Source: Acidobacteriota bacterium (GTDB lineage: Bacteria > Acidobacteriota > Vicinamibacteria > Vicinamibacterales > SCN-69-37). From it: a DNA stretch of 37,967 nt. Below, piece by piece: positions 24,149 through 32,132 of this stretch. The stretch is from the NCBI GenBank assembly GCA_004297655.1, contig SCUN01000109.1:1-37967 (forward strand), written 5' to 3'. The notes below the pieces were generated by a model. The model did no database searches, was not told the origin of the DNA, and saw only the letters and a program-made list of their open reading frames with translations. Position 1 is the first letter of the stretch. Every line of letters starts with the position of its first letter. The translations under genes and the position numbers were made by a program.

Positions 24149-24772
24149 GTGCACGTCAAAGACCCCGCGGCGGCGTTTGAGAAAGGCCGCCGACACCTCA
24201 TGCGCCGCGACCCGAAGCTCGGCGCACATATAAAGAAGATGGGCCGCGAACGGCCCACCTTCGCGCCCCGCGATCCGTTTCACGCCCTTGTGCGCGCGGT
24301 TCTTTCGCAACAGCTCTCGACCAAGGCCGCCGACACGATCGAGCGCCGCGTGGTCGACCTCGTGGGAGGGCGGGCGGCGCTCTCGCCCGCGTCGCTTCTG
24401 GCGGCAAAGCCAGAGGCGCTCCGCGCCGCCGGCGTCAGTTGGCCGAAGATCTCCTATCTGCGCGATTTAGCCAGCCACGTGATGGACGAACGGCTCGATC
24501 TCCACGGTCTTAAGCACAAGACCGATGAGGAAATCGTCGTGGCCATCACGGCCATCAAGGGGTTCGGCCGCTGGTCGGCCGAGATGTTCCTGATGTTCTG
24601 CCTCCACCGCCCCGACGTCTTCCCGGTCGGCGACCTGGGCATCGTCAAGGGCGTGCAGAAGCTCACGGGCATGAAGCGGCGTCCGAAGCCACGGACCATG
24701 TTGCGGGCGGCCGACGGCTGGAAGCCGTACCGGTCGATCGCCAGCTGGTATCTGTGGCGTCTCATCGAGTGA
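24149..24772 (+). CDS. DNA-3-methyladenine glycosylase, AlkA-like (HhH-GPD)
   Basis: This enzyme excises alkylated bases such as 3-methyladenine as the first step of base excision repair. The 207-aa protein has the HhH-GPD core: FHALVRAVLSQQLSTKAADTIERRV, the helix-hairpin-helix ITAIKGFGRWSAEMFLMF and the catalytic Asp in FPVGDLGIVKGVQ. It is shorter than E. coli AlkA (282 aa) because the N-terminal domain is absent, as is common in other bacteria. There is no Cys cluster for an Fe-S centre, which argues against MutY or Nth. The start is GTG, 9 bp after gltX, and the two genes probably share a transcript. Confidence 0.9.
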   Translation: MHVKDPAAAFEKGRRHLMRRDPKLGAHIKKMGRERPTFAPRDPFHALVRAVLSQQLSTKAADTIERRVVDLVGGRAALSPASLLAAKPEALRAAGVSWPKISYLRDLASHVMDERLDLHGLKHKTDEEIVVAITAIKGFGRWSAEMFLMFCLHRPDVFPVGDLGIVKGVQKLTGMKRRPKPRTMLRAADGWKPYRSIASWYLWRLIE

Positions 24773-24785
24773 CGGGAAGGAACGC

Positions 24786-26213
24786 ATGACGCTTCGCAGG
24801 CAATTGCTCATCGGCAGCACGATCGCCGCGGCCCTCGTCGCCGTGTCGGGCACGCTCGCGATCGAGGCGCTGCGCGCTCGAGATCGCCGAATCGCGCTCG
24901 AGCGCACCGCGGCCGCGGCCATCACCGAGCACCAGAAGGAGGCCTGCGACGCGTCGCCGAACTGGTTCCTGGCCGGCCCACGCGAAGGCCGGCCGACCAA
25001 AGAGGAGCTCGCGCAGCCGGACGCCGACGTCTACACCAAGCGGCCCGACATGAAAGCACGGCCGTTCGAGTACTTCGCGTTCGACGAAGAGTTTCGCGGC
25101 GTCACCACGGCGGCGCCCAGATTCCCTGACACGCTGCGCGCCGCGCTGAAGTCCGGCAATGAGTTTGCGAGCGAGAGCTGGCGCGGGCCCGACGGCACCG
25201 GCGTCATGACGGCGCGTTGGACCAACTGGCGGCCGAGCGAATGCGCGATCCTGCTCTTCCGCGCCGCGCCGCCGCCGCACCAGACGTGGGAGCGCACCGG
25301 AATCTTCTCGGGGCTGTTTGCCGCGGTGTTCGTTGTCGCGTTCTTCGTCGGGCTGCCGACCACCACGCGCGCGACCACCGTCGCGCACGCCATGCGGAAC
25401 TCCGCGCGAGACGAGTACGCCGCGGTGCTGCCCGCGCCAGGCTCGGACGAGATCACGTCGATCAACGCGCTCTTCAACGACGCGGCCGCGGGCATCCGTC
25501 AACGCTCCACCGAGATTCGTGAGCAACAGGAGGCGATCCGCCGACTCTCCACGGAAACCACGAACGATGTCGTCGTTCCCCTCACGGCCGTGCCCGAGCG
25601 CCTGGGCGACGTGCTGAGATCCGTGAGCCTCACGCCGGTTGTCCGAGAGCAAATGCAGGCGGCGCTTCGCGACGCGCAGACCGTGGCGCTCCATGCCGGC
25701 AATCTCGTCACGGCGGCGCGCCTTCGAGACCGCGACGCCGTGGCGTCCACTGATTCCGTCGATCTCACGGCGCTCGTGACCAAAGTGGTGTCCGAGTACG
25801 AGATGTTCGCCCACGCGTTTGGCGTGAAGTTATCCGCCACCGTGCCCGACGCGGCCGTGATGGCCACCGGCGACGCGCTGCTTTTCGAAGCCGCGCTGGC
25901 CAATCTCGTGGACAACGCGATTCGCTACAACCGCCCCGGCGGATCCGCCATCGTCGATCTCGACGGCGACCCGCGGGGCAAGTTCCGTCTGATCGTCAGC
26001 GACGATGGCGTGGGCGTGAATGACGCGACGCTGAAGTACTTCAACGGCATCCGGCGTTTCCGGGGCGACGAGCGCCGAAAGCACCGCCAGGACGAGGTCG
26101 GATTGGGGCTGGCGATCGTTCATGAAGTTACCGGCCGGGCGAAGATCGGGCTGTCATTCCGGCGAAAAGACAATGGCGGGCTGGAAGTCACGCTCAAGTT
26201 CCCGCAGGGCTGA
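24786..26213 (+). CDS. Histidine-kinase-like sensor lacking the phospho-accepting His
   Basis: This 475-aa membrane sensor has TM1 (about 7-27), a periplasmic domain to about 170, TM2 (GIFSGLFAAVFVVAFFVG), a HAMP-like linker and a dimerisation helix. At the H-box the sequence is TTNDVVVPLTAV, where HDxxxPLT is expected, so Asn260 replaces the His. The ATPase domain keeps the N-box NLVDNAIRYNRPGG, G1 DDGVGV and G2 GLGLAIVHE. It may therefore bind ATP without autophosphorylating on the usual residue. No response regulator lies nearby. The ATG is preceded by GGAAGGAA. The TGA stop falls in the loop of a repeat hairpin, and the last residues (KFPQG) are partly encoded by that repeat. Confidence 0.85.
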   Translation: MTLRRQLLIGSTIAAALVAVSGTLAIEALRARDRRIALERTAAAAITEHQKEACDASPNWFLAGPREGRPTKEELAQPDADVYTKRPDMKARPFEYFAFDEEFRGVTTAAPRFPDTLRAALKSGNEFASESWRGPDGTGVMTARWTNWRPSECAILLFRAAPPPHQTWERTGIFSGLFAAVFVVAFFVGLPTTTRATTVAHAMRNSARDEYAAVLPAPGSDEITSINALFNDAAAGIRQRSTEIREQQEAIRRLSTETTNDVVVPLTAVPERLGDVLRSVSLTPVVREQMQAALRDAQTVALHAGNLVTAARLRDRDAVASTDSVDLTALVTKVVSEYEMFAHAFGVKLSATVPDAAVMATGDALLFEAALANLVDNAIRYNRPGGSAIVDLDGDPRGKFRLIVSDDGVGVNDATLKYFNGIRRFRGDERRKHRQDEVGLGLAIVHEVTGRAKIGLSFRRKDNGGLEVTLKFPQG

Positions 26214-26260
26214 AGCCCTGCGGCTACTGCCGCAGTAGCCGGCGGGCTTCAGCCCGCCGG
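26202..26260 (+). repeat. Double-hairpin repeat element (copy B)
   Basis: Two perfect 10-bp stems stand head to head: CCGCAGGGCT / AGCCCTGCGG with a GA loop (26202-26223), and CCGGCGGGCT / AGCCCGCCGG with a TC loop (26239-26260). The linker is itself an inverted repeat, CTACTGC-C-GCAGTAG. The TGA stop of the upstream kinase-like gene comes from the tip of the first hairpin. The design matches copy A at 6695-6756 in every part although stem sequences differ, so the fold rather than the sequence is conserved. Confidence 0.82.
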
Positions 26261-26275
26261 GAGTAGAATCCGCCG

Positions 26276-26872
26276 ATGATCAACCGGCGGTCGTTGTTGA
26301 AGCTCGGCGGCGCGGTGCTGGCGTGGCGGCCCTTCGCGCGATTCAGAGTGCTGGCGCAGGCGGCGCCGGCCGCAGCCTTCACCCAGGATCAGATCAAGGC
26401 GCTCTTCGGCATCGCCGAGGTCGCGCTGCCATCTGCTGTCGATGCGGACGGCCGCGACGGCGCGGTGCGAAAGTTCGTCGCCTGGCACGTGAACTACCGT
26501 GAAGGCGCCGATATGGGTCACGGCTACGGCAACTCCACGCTGCGCCCGAAGTCCGGACCGCCCGTAGCGCCCAGATATTCGGCGCAATTTGCCTCGCTCG
26601 ACCAGGCCGCCCGCGCACAGGGCGCCGCGTCATTTGCCGCGGCGCCGGCGGCGGTCCGGCGCTCGATTGTCGAGGCGGCGCTCAACGCGCCTACGCCGAT
26701 CAACAGGCTGCCGGCGCGGCCGACCGGCGCGAATCTCGTCGCGGACTTTACGGGCATGTATTTCAATAGCGCCGGCGCGTTTGATCTTGCGTATCAGGCC
26801 GCGATTGGCCGGGACGACTGCAGAGATCTCGAAGGCTCGGATCAGCCGCCCGCGCCGATTGGAGGCCGATGA
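26276..26872 (+). CDS. Tat-signal small subunit, gluconate 2-dehydrogenase subunit 3-like
   Basis: The 198-aa product begins MINRRSLLKLGGAVLAWRPFARFRVLAQA, a Tat signal with NRRSLLKL. The mature part (QDQIKALFGIAEVALPSA, then FVAWHVNYREGADMGHGYG) resembles small subunits that accompany GMC-type membrane dehydrogenases. The Tat signal probably carries the folded, FAD-loaded large subunit across the membrane, because the partner gene encodes no signal of its own. The 3' end overlaps the GMC gene by 4 bp (ATGA). The family call rests on the pairing and the Tat signal more than on sequence detail. Confidence 0.75.
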   Translation: MINRRSLLKLGGAVLAWRPFARFRVLAQAAPAAAFTQDQIKALFGIAEVALPSAVDADGRDGAVRKFVAWHVNYREGADMGHGYGNSTLRPKSGPPVAPRYSAQFASLDQAARAQGAASFAAAPAAVRRSIVEAALNAPTPINRLPARPTGANLVADFTGMYFNSAGAFDLAYQAAIGRDDCRDLEGSDQPPAPIGGR

Positions 26873-28467
26873 TGCAAGCCAAACGCACGGTCTCGGCGGA
26901 CTACGTGATCGTCGGCGGCGGAATCACGGCCGCGATGGTCGCCCAGAAGCTCAGCGACCTCAAGCCCTCCGCGTCCATCATCGTCGTCGAAGCCGGATCA
27001 CCGTTGTTCGATGCGGACAATCGATTCAACTACCGACAGCGAAGCCTCGATTACGGCGAGAACCAATGGCCCGGCGATTTCGTTGCGGATCAGGCGCCCG
27101 ACGGGATGATTTCCCGAACGATGGCCGTCGGCGGATCCGCGCTCCATTGGGGTGGCGTCTGCAACCGGTTCTCGGAAGAAGACACGCGACTCAAGTCGCT
27201 CTACGGTCTGGCGGCCGACTGGCCGCTCGAGTGGAAGGATCTCGAGGCGTTCTATTGCGAGGCGGAACAGCGGATTGGCGTGTCGGGCGAACCGAGTCCG
27301 CTCAAAGAGGATTGGCGCAGCCAACCCTACCCGATGCCGGCGATGACGCCGACGTTCAACCTGAAGCAGCTCAAGACCTGGGCCGAGAAAAGCGGGATTC
27401 CGTTCTGGACGACGCCGCAAGCGAAGAACACGGTTGAGGGGTACGGCGGCCGTAGCAAGTGCCACCGCTGCAACACGTGCGAGATCTGCCCGACCGGCGC
27501 GCGGTACTCGCCTGATTGGACATTCAAACAGCTGATCGCCGACAAGAAGCGCCGGGTCGAACTGCACTCGAACACGCTCGTCCGAAAACTGGTTCTCGAC
27601 GACAGGTCCACGCGCGTCGTTGCGGCGCAGGCGGTGAACGAGACCGGCGCCGGCCAGGAAGTCGAGTATCGAGCGAAGACGTTCGTGATTGCCTCGGGGT
27701 ACGTCTGGAGCGCGCACCTCCTCCTCAATTCGGCCGAGGCGCGGTTTCCCAACGGGCTCGCCAACAAGACGGATCAGGTCGGCCGCTATATCAACGGACA
27801 CCTGGCGTTCCAAACGCAGATCGACCTCGACGTCAAGATCTTCCCCGGCATGAACGAACAGCACAGCCTCATCTCACGACAATTCTTCCGATGCGCCGCC
27901 GACAAGCCGTACGTTCGGCACGACCTGCGCGTGTGGGAGAGCGCCAGCGGGCGCGAGCCCCGGCTGAGAGACGCGGCCGGGAAGCTCCTTCTGGGTGACG
28001 ACCTGCTGAACGAATGGCGCACCCGGACGCGTCGAGGTTCAGCGCGCGTGCGCGGGTACTTCACCGTCGAGCCCGACCGCGAGAGCCGGATCACGCTCGA
28101 CCCGTCCCGGAAGAACCGTCATGGCGATCCGATGCCGGTCGTGCGCCACAAGATCGACGCGGCGAGCGAATCGCGCATGGCCGCGACACGAACGCATTTT
28201 GAGACGGTCTTCGCGCAGTTGGCGAAAGCGAATGACGGCCGGATGGGCGGCATCAGCGCGCTGAACTACCAGGATCACCCGGCCGGCGGCTGCCGCATGG
28301 GCGCCGACCCCAACACCAGCGTCGTCGATTCCTACGGCAGGACGCACGATCACGAGAATCTGTTCGTGGTGGGATCGCCGACGCTGCCGACCGGCGGGTG
28401 CACCAACGGCACGCTCACATTCGTGGCGATCGCGCTGCGCTCCGTGCAGCGGATCGCCAGCGCCTAG
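26869..28467 (+). CDS. GMC-family FAD-dependent dehydrogenase, large subunit
   Basis: The 532-aa protein oxidises an alcohol or sugar with FAD. The dinucleotide site is YVIVGGGITAAMVAQKL, with Ala in place of the last Gly of GxGxxG, followed by VVEAG. MAVGGSALHWGGVCNR is the GMC signature. The C-terminal active-site region is DHPAGGCRMG and GSPTLPTGGCTNGTLTFVAIALR, with the expected His and Asn. A CHRCNTCEICPTGA cluster in the middle resembles the Cys-rich stretch seen in many membrane GMC dehydrogenases. It pairs with the Tat small subunit upstream. The cytochrome c subunit that usually completes such complexes is not next door. Its stop shares the palindrome CTAG with the convergent permease stop. 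Confidence 0.9.
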   Translation: MMQAKRTVSADYVIVGGGITAAMVAQKLSDLKPSASIIVVEAGSPLFDADNRFNYRQRSLDYGENQWPGDFVADQAPDGMISRTMAVGGSALHWGGVCNRFSEEDTRLKSLYGLAADWPLEWKDLEAFYCEAEQRIGVSGEPSPLKEDWRSQPYPMPAMTPTFNLKQLKTWAEKSGIPFWTTPQAKNTVEGYGGRSKCHRCNTCEICPTGARYSPDWTFKQLIADKKRRVELHSNTLVRKLVLDDRSTRVVAAQAVNETGAGQEVEYRAKTFVIASGYVWSAHLLLNSAEARFPNGLANKTDQVGRYINGHLAFQTQIDLDVKIFPGMNEQHSLISRQFFRCAADKPYVRHDLRVWESASGREPRLRDAAGKLLLGDDLLNEWRTRTRRGSARVRGYFTVEPDRESRITLDPSRKNRHGDPMPVVRHKIDAASESRMAATRTHFETVFAQLAKANDGRMGGISALNYQDHPAGGCRMGADPNTSVVDSYGRTHDHENLFVVGSPTLPTGGCTNGTLTFVAIALRSVQRIASA

Positions 28468-30074
28468 CCGACGAATTCGAGCTTTCTCGCCTGTTCTTCG
28501 ATCCGCGCCTTCGTGATGAGTTCAACCAGCGCGCTGAGCAGAATCACGACGAGGGCGGTGGCTCCCGTCAAGAGCACACTCGAATACAGCCAGGGGGTTG
28601 CGATAGTCAGCGCGACGTTGGCCAGGCCAATGAAGAGCATGAGCGCCATCATCCGAGAGGGGCCGCCGCCTTTGTCGAACGGCTTCGCGAACGGCAACTC
28701 GGGGTCGAGCAGGATGGTGGTCTGCAACACGAGATGGCTCACGAGACCCAGCACAAGAACGTGCGCGACGGCGTGGAACGGGTCCCTCGTCGCGTAGGCC
28801 ATGACTGCGGCCACCGCGATCAGGTAGGGCAGCAGGAACATCGTGACGACGACATCTTTGGCGGCGCGGATGAGACGGGCTCGGCTGACCGGCGCGGCGA
28901 AGAAGATCCATGACGCTTTGTACGAGTCGCTCCTCGTGAGCTGCATCTTCAACATCGCCGGGAACATCATGATGGCGAAGCCGACGAGCATGAACTGACT
29001 GCCCGGCCGGCCGGACATGTCGCCCGGCCGCGAGACGCCCTGAAAGATGTAGAGCGCCGTCAGCGGCAGGATCGTGAGCACGCCCAGCCGGAACTTCTGG
29101 TCGTTGCGGAACTGGCTGCGGATCAGCAGCGCCATCGCGCGGCTTTCGCCGGCCCGGAAGAGCCAGCCCTCGCGCACGGGCCTGGCAGCGTGCTTCGGCG
29201 TTGCCGCGGCGACCGATACTTCGCCCAGTTGTCCTGAGAATCCAGAAGCCAGCGAGCCGGTGACCGCGACGACCAACGCGCCCAGCACGACGATCGTCAG
29301 GGCCGCCGGCACGAGCGTCATCGCATTGAAGTGGCCGTGCGCCAGGTCGAAGTAGCTCGCGAACCACGCCGGGGGCGCGAGCGCGATCGGCCAGGTTCTC
29401 TTCAGTTCGTATTCCTTGAGAAACGACTGCGTGGCGATTCGCGAGACCAGTAGATAACCGCCGTAGACCATGAAGCTCATCAAGAGCTGCACCACCGACA
29501 GCACTTGTTTGAGCGCGTTGGCGCCCACGAGACGCTGGATCGCGCCGTAGCTGACCAGGAGCAGCAGTGCGATCGCCATCGACGAGCCGTAGAACGCCGC
29601 AATCCCCGCGAGGCCGTCGATGACGCCGCGCTGAATGAAGAGGAAGGCGACGGGCAGGTACGACACGAGCGTCGTGAGGAGCAGCGTGTAGACGAGGACG
29701 TTGGTCAGCCGGACGGCGAAGTACGTGCGCGAGTTGATCGGGCGAAATCCGAGAACGGCGTAATCGTCCGCCGACGTCAGCGCGGTCGAATGGTCCAGCA
29801 TGACGGCGGTGCCGGTCATGAACATCACGTACGTGCAGAGCAGCGTGCCGGCAAAGAAGACGTCCTTCGAGGCCGCCAATGCGGCGCCGAGCAGTCCGCC
29901 GATGAGCGAGTAGATGATCGCCTGTGAGACGAGGGCTCGGGCGCCGGTCGCGGCCGTGCGTCCGGCCCGGCCGAGCGACGCCGATCGTCCGCGGAAATCG
30001 CGCTTGAGCATGGCGCGCGTGAGCGCCCACCATTGCGCGTAGTCCACGCCGACGGCGTCGAAGAACGGCTTCAC
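28464..30074 (-). CDS. ABC transporter permease (ABC-2 type exporter)
   Basis: The 536-aa inner-membrane protein has about ten to twelve helices in two halves (for example LVSQAIIYSLIGGLLGAAL, YTLLLTTLVSYLPVAFLF, MAIALLLLVSYGAIQ, and a second block after the cytoplasmic stretch near LLIRSQFRNDQKFRLGVL). The track ORF starts 56 codons too early, inside the ATPase gene. GTG at 30074 overlaps the ATPase TGA by 4 bp and gives VKPFFDAVGVDYAQWWALTRAMLKRDFRG. It forms an exporter with the ATPase. Substrate is unknown; the operon with DsbD and a thioredoxin-like protein suggests a link to periplasmic redox or protein maturation, which is inference. Confidence 0.85.
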   Translation of the reverse strand: MKPFFDAVGVDYAQWWALTRAMLKRDFRGRSASLGRAGRTAATGARALVSQAIIYSLIGGLLGAALAASKDVFFAGTLLCTYVMFMTGTAVMLDHSTALTSADDYAVLGFRPINSRTYFAVRLTNVLVYTLLLTTLVSYLPVAFLFIQRGVIDGLAGIAAFYGSSMAIALLLLVSYGAIQRLVGANALKQVLSVVQLLMSFMVYGGYLLVSRIATQSFLKEYELKRTWPIALAPPAWFASYFDLAHGHFNAMTLVPAALTIVVLGALVVAVTGSLASGFSGQLGEVSVAAATPKHAARPVREGWLFRAGESRAMALLIRSQFRNDQKFRLGVLTILPLTALYIFQGVSRPGDMSGRPGSQFMLVGFAIMMFPAMLKMQLTRSDSYKASWIFFAAPVSRARLIRAAKDVVVTMFLLPYLIAVAAVMAYATRDPFHAVAHVLVLGLVSHLVLQTTILLDPELPFAKPFDKGGGPSRMMALMLFIGLANVALTIATPWLYSSVLLTGATALVVILLSALVELITKARIEEQARKLEFVG

Positions 30075-30835
30075 TTCTGGAGCGCGGAGAGGAAGTCCGA
30101 CGCCACCTGGCCGACATCGGCGTGGCCCGTCAGCTTGCCGAACGCGGCTTCGAGCGATGTCTCGCCGGTCGATGACTTGAGTTCTTCCGACGTGCCCGAC
30201 GCGACCATCCGGCCCTTGTCGATGATCACGATCTTCGAACACATGCGATCGACGACTTCAAGGATGTGCGAGCAGAACAGGATCGTCCGGCCCTGCGCCG
30301 CCATCTGCTTCAGCAGTTCCTTGATCACCATCGCGGTGTTCGCGTCGAGGCCGTCGAGCGGCTCGTCCATGATGAGGACGTCCGGGCGATGCATCATCGA
30401 CGCGATGATCGCCACCTTCTGGCGCATGCCCTTCGAGTATTCGCTCATGCGCTGGTTTTCGGCGGACGTGAGACCGAAGAGCTCCAGCATCTCGCGCCGC
30501 CGCGCGGCGGCGGTTTTGCTGTCGAGGTGATACAGGCAGGCGACCAGCTCCAGGTACTCGGAGCCGGTGAGGCCGTCGTAGAGCGCAGCGGTTTCCGGAA
30601 CGTAGCCGATGCGCTTCTTCACCTCCATCGGATGCTCGACGACGTCGAAGCCGGCGACGAGCGCGCGGCCGGCGTCCGGTCGAATCATCCCAGTGAGGAT
30701 CTTGACGGTCGTTGACTTACCGGCGCCGTTGGGTCCGAGAAAACCGAGGATCTCGCCCGGCTCGACGCGCAGGCTCAGCCGGTCGAGCGCGATCTTGTCG
30801 CCGTAGCTTCGAGAGAGCCCTTCGGTGACGATCAT
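30071..30835 (-). CDS. ABC transporter ATP-binding protein
   Basis: The 254-aa ATPase powers the permease encoded next. The Walker A is GPNGAGKST (about 34-42), the Q-loop is near GYVPETAALYDGLTGSEYLEL, the signature reads YSKGMRQKV (a degenerate LSGGQ typical of ABC-2 exporters), the Walker B is VLIMDEPLDGLD, and the H-loop is FCSHILE. Both ends overlap neighbours by 4 bp (ATGA with the TlpA-like gene upstream, GTGA with the permease), so the three genes are translationally coupled. The subfamily matches CcmA/NatA-like exporters. The substrate is not determined. Confidence 0.94.
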   Translation of the reverse strand: MIVTEGLSRSYGDKIALDRLSLRVEPGEILGFLGPNGAGKSTTVKILTGMIRPDAGRALVAGFDVVEHPMEVKKRIGYVPETAALYDGLTGSEYLELVACLYHLDSKTAAARRREMLELFGLTSAENQRMSEYSKGMRQKVAIIASMMHRPDVLIMDEPLDGLDANTAMVIKELLKQMAAQGRTILFCSHILEVVDRMCSKIVIIDKGRMVASGTSEELKSSTGETSLEAAFGKLTGHADVGQVASDFLSALQK

Positions 30836-32118
30836 TTCTCTGCGAGCAGCTCTTCGATCATCTTCGCCAGCCGCGGCTCGTTCACATCGTCGTACCCGAC
30901 CATGATGAGGCGGATGTTGCCCTTCTTGTCGATGAGCATGATCTGCGGAATGCCGCCGACGCGATACGCGACATCGTTGGGATCTTTGCCCGGGATGTAC
31001 TCGACCTTGCCGTTGACGATCTTGACGTCGACCTTGGCCCCGATGGCGACGGGCACGTCCGAGAGATGGTGCTCTTCGAAGTAGGTCTTATCTTTCGCGA
31101 TCTCGACGTCGGCCGCGACGTTCTGTTCGGCGCCGAAGTAACCGTAGAGACGCGTCGCGAGGGCCACGCGGAATCCCTGCGGCGCGTACTTGGCGCGCAG
31201 GCGGTTCACGCCGGGGTAGCTCTCGCGGCACGGCCCGCACCAGTGCGCGGTGAACTCGAGCAGCGTGACATGACCGGGCATCGCGAGCTCGTTCGAGTTG
31301 GCAGGCTTGTTGAACCAGGCCGGCGCGGTGAGCGCGGCGGCGGGGAGGCCGACCAGTTCGAGACGCGCGATCTCTTCATCGAAGTAGATTTCTTTGAGTG
31401 TCGGTCCACCCGGGCGCGGCGTCGACGCGCCCCAGGCCTTGACGCCGTCACGCAGCAGCGCCAGCGCCTTCGGTGTCATGCCCTGGCCGGCCCAGGCTTC
31501 GGCCATGTTGACGTACGCCGACGCGACGCTCTGGCTGAGCTCGGCCGTTTGCTTCGGCGTGAACGACTTCGACGCGTTGATGATCCACGTCGAGTGCTTC
31601 TCGATCCCGGCGTCGATGTCGTCGCCACGGTAGTAGCTATTCATTCTGGCGTGCGCGGAAAACTGCGCATCGAACGCGGCGCGGCCAAGGGCGTCGAGCT
31701 GATCAACGAGCGCTTCCAGCCGGGCGTTTCGTTCGTCGCCTTTCGGCTCGCGAAGTCCTTCGAGGATTTTCTGCAGAAGCGCGTTGCCTCGAACTTCCGG
31801 TGTGAGATCCGTGCGCGCGAGGGCGGCGGTGAGCGTGGCAACGGCCTTTGCGGCATCGCCCGCCTCGGTGTAGAGCTCGACCATCGTGATGAAAGCGGCC
31901 GCGTCGAGTCTGGCGATGTCAATCTTCGCCGCGCAGTCCGCGGCCATGGCCTTTTTGTCCGCCTCGATCTTGTCGTATTTCGCGCGCGTGAGCGGAGCCT
32001 GGGCTCGCTGTTGCGCCACCGAGAAATCACGAGCGTCCTTGACGCATTGGGCCGGCGCGCTGAGCGGCGCGGCGGGTGTCTGTGGGACGGCGAGAATCAG
32101 AGCGAGTGCGAGCAGCAT
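30832..32118 (-). CDS. Exported thioredoxin-like (TlpA/ResA-type) protein with helical N-terminal region
   Basis: The 428-aa protein starts with a short signal (MLLALALILAVPQTPAAP) and then about 250 residues of Ala-rich helices resembling TPR-like repeats (AAAFITMVELYTEAGDAAKAVATLTAAL, SVASAYVNMAEAWAGQGMTPKALALLRDG). The C-terminal 150 residues form a thioredoxin fold with the redox site WCGPC in EFTAHWCGPCRESYPGVNRLR and the cis-Pro region GGIPQIMLIDKKG. It probably receives electrons from DsbD, encoded 14 bp upstream, and reduces periplasmic disulfides. AGAGGA precedes the ATG. The exact target is unknown. Confidence 0.88.
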   Translation of the reverse strand: MLLALALILAVPQTPAAPLSAPAQCVKDARDFSVAQQRAQAPLTRAKYDKIEADKKAMAADCAAKIDIARLDAAAFITMVELYTEAGDAAKAVATLTAALARTDLTPEVRGNALLQKILEGLREPKGDERNARLEALVDQLDALGRAAFDAQFSAHARMNSYYRGDDIDAGIEKHSTWIINASKSFTPKQTAELSQSVASAYVNMAEAWAGQGMTPKALALLRDGVKAWGASTPRPGGPTLKEIYFDEEIARLELVGLPAAALTAPAWFNKPANSNELAMPGHVTLLEFTAHWCGPCRESYPGVNRLRAKYAPQGFRVALATRLYGYFGAEQNVAADVEIAKDKTYFEEHHLSDVPVAIGAKVDVKIVNGKVEYIPGKDPNDVAYRVGGIPQIMLIDKKGNIRLIMVGYDDVNEPRLAKMIEELLAEK

Positions 32119-32132
32119 GGCGATGTCCTCTG

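Noticed and set aside
28461-28470. Shared CTAG stop codons of the GMC and permease genes
   Set aside because: It is a neat overlap, but convergent genes in compact genomes often end this way, so I do not treat it as a separate finding.
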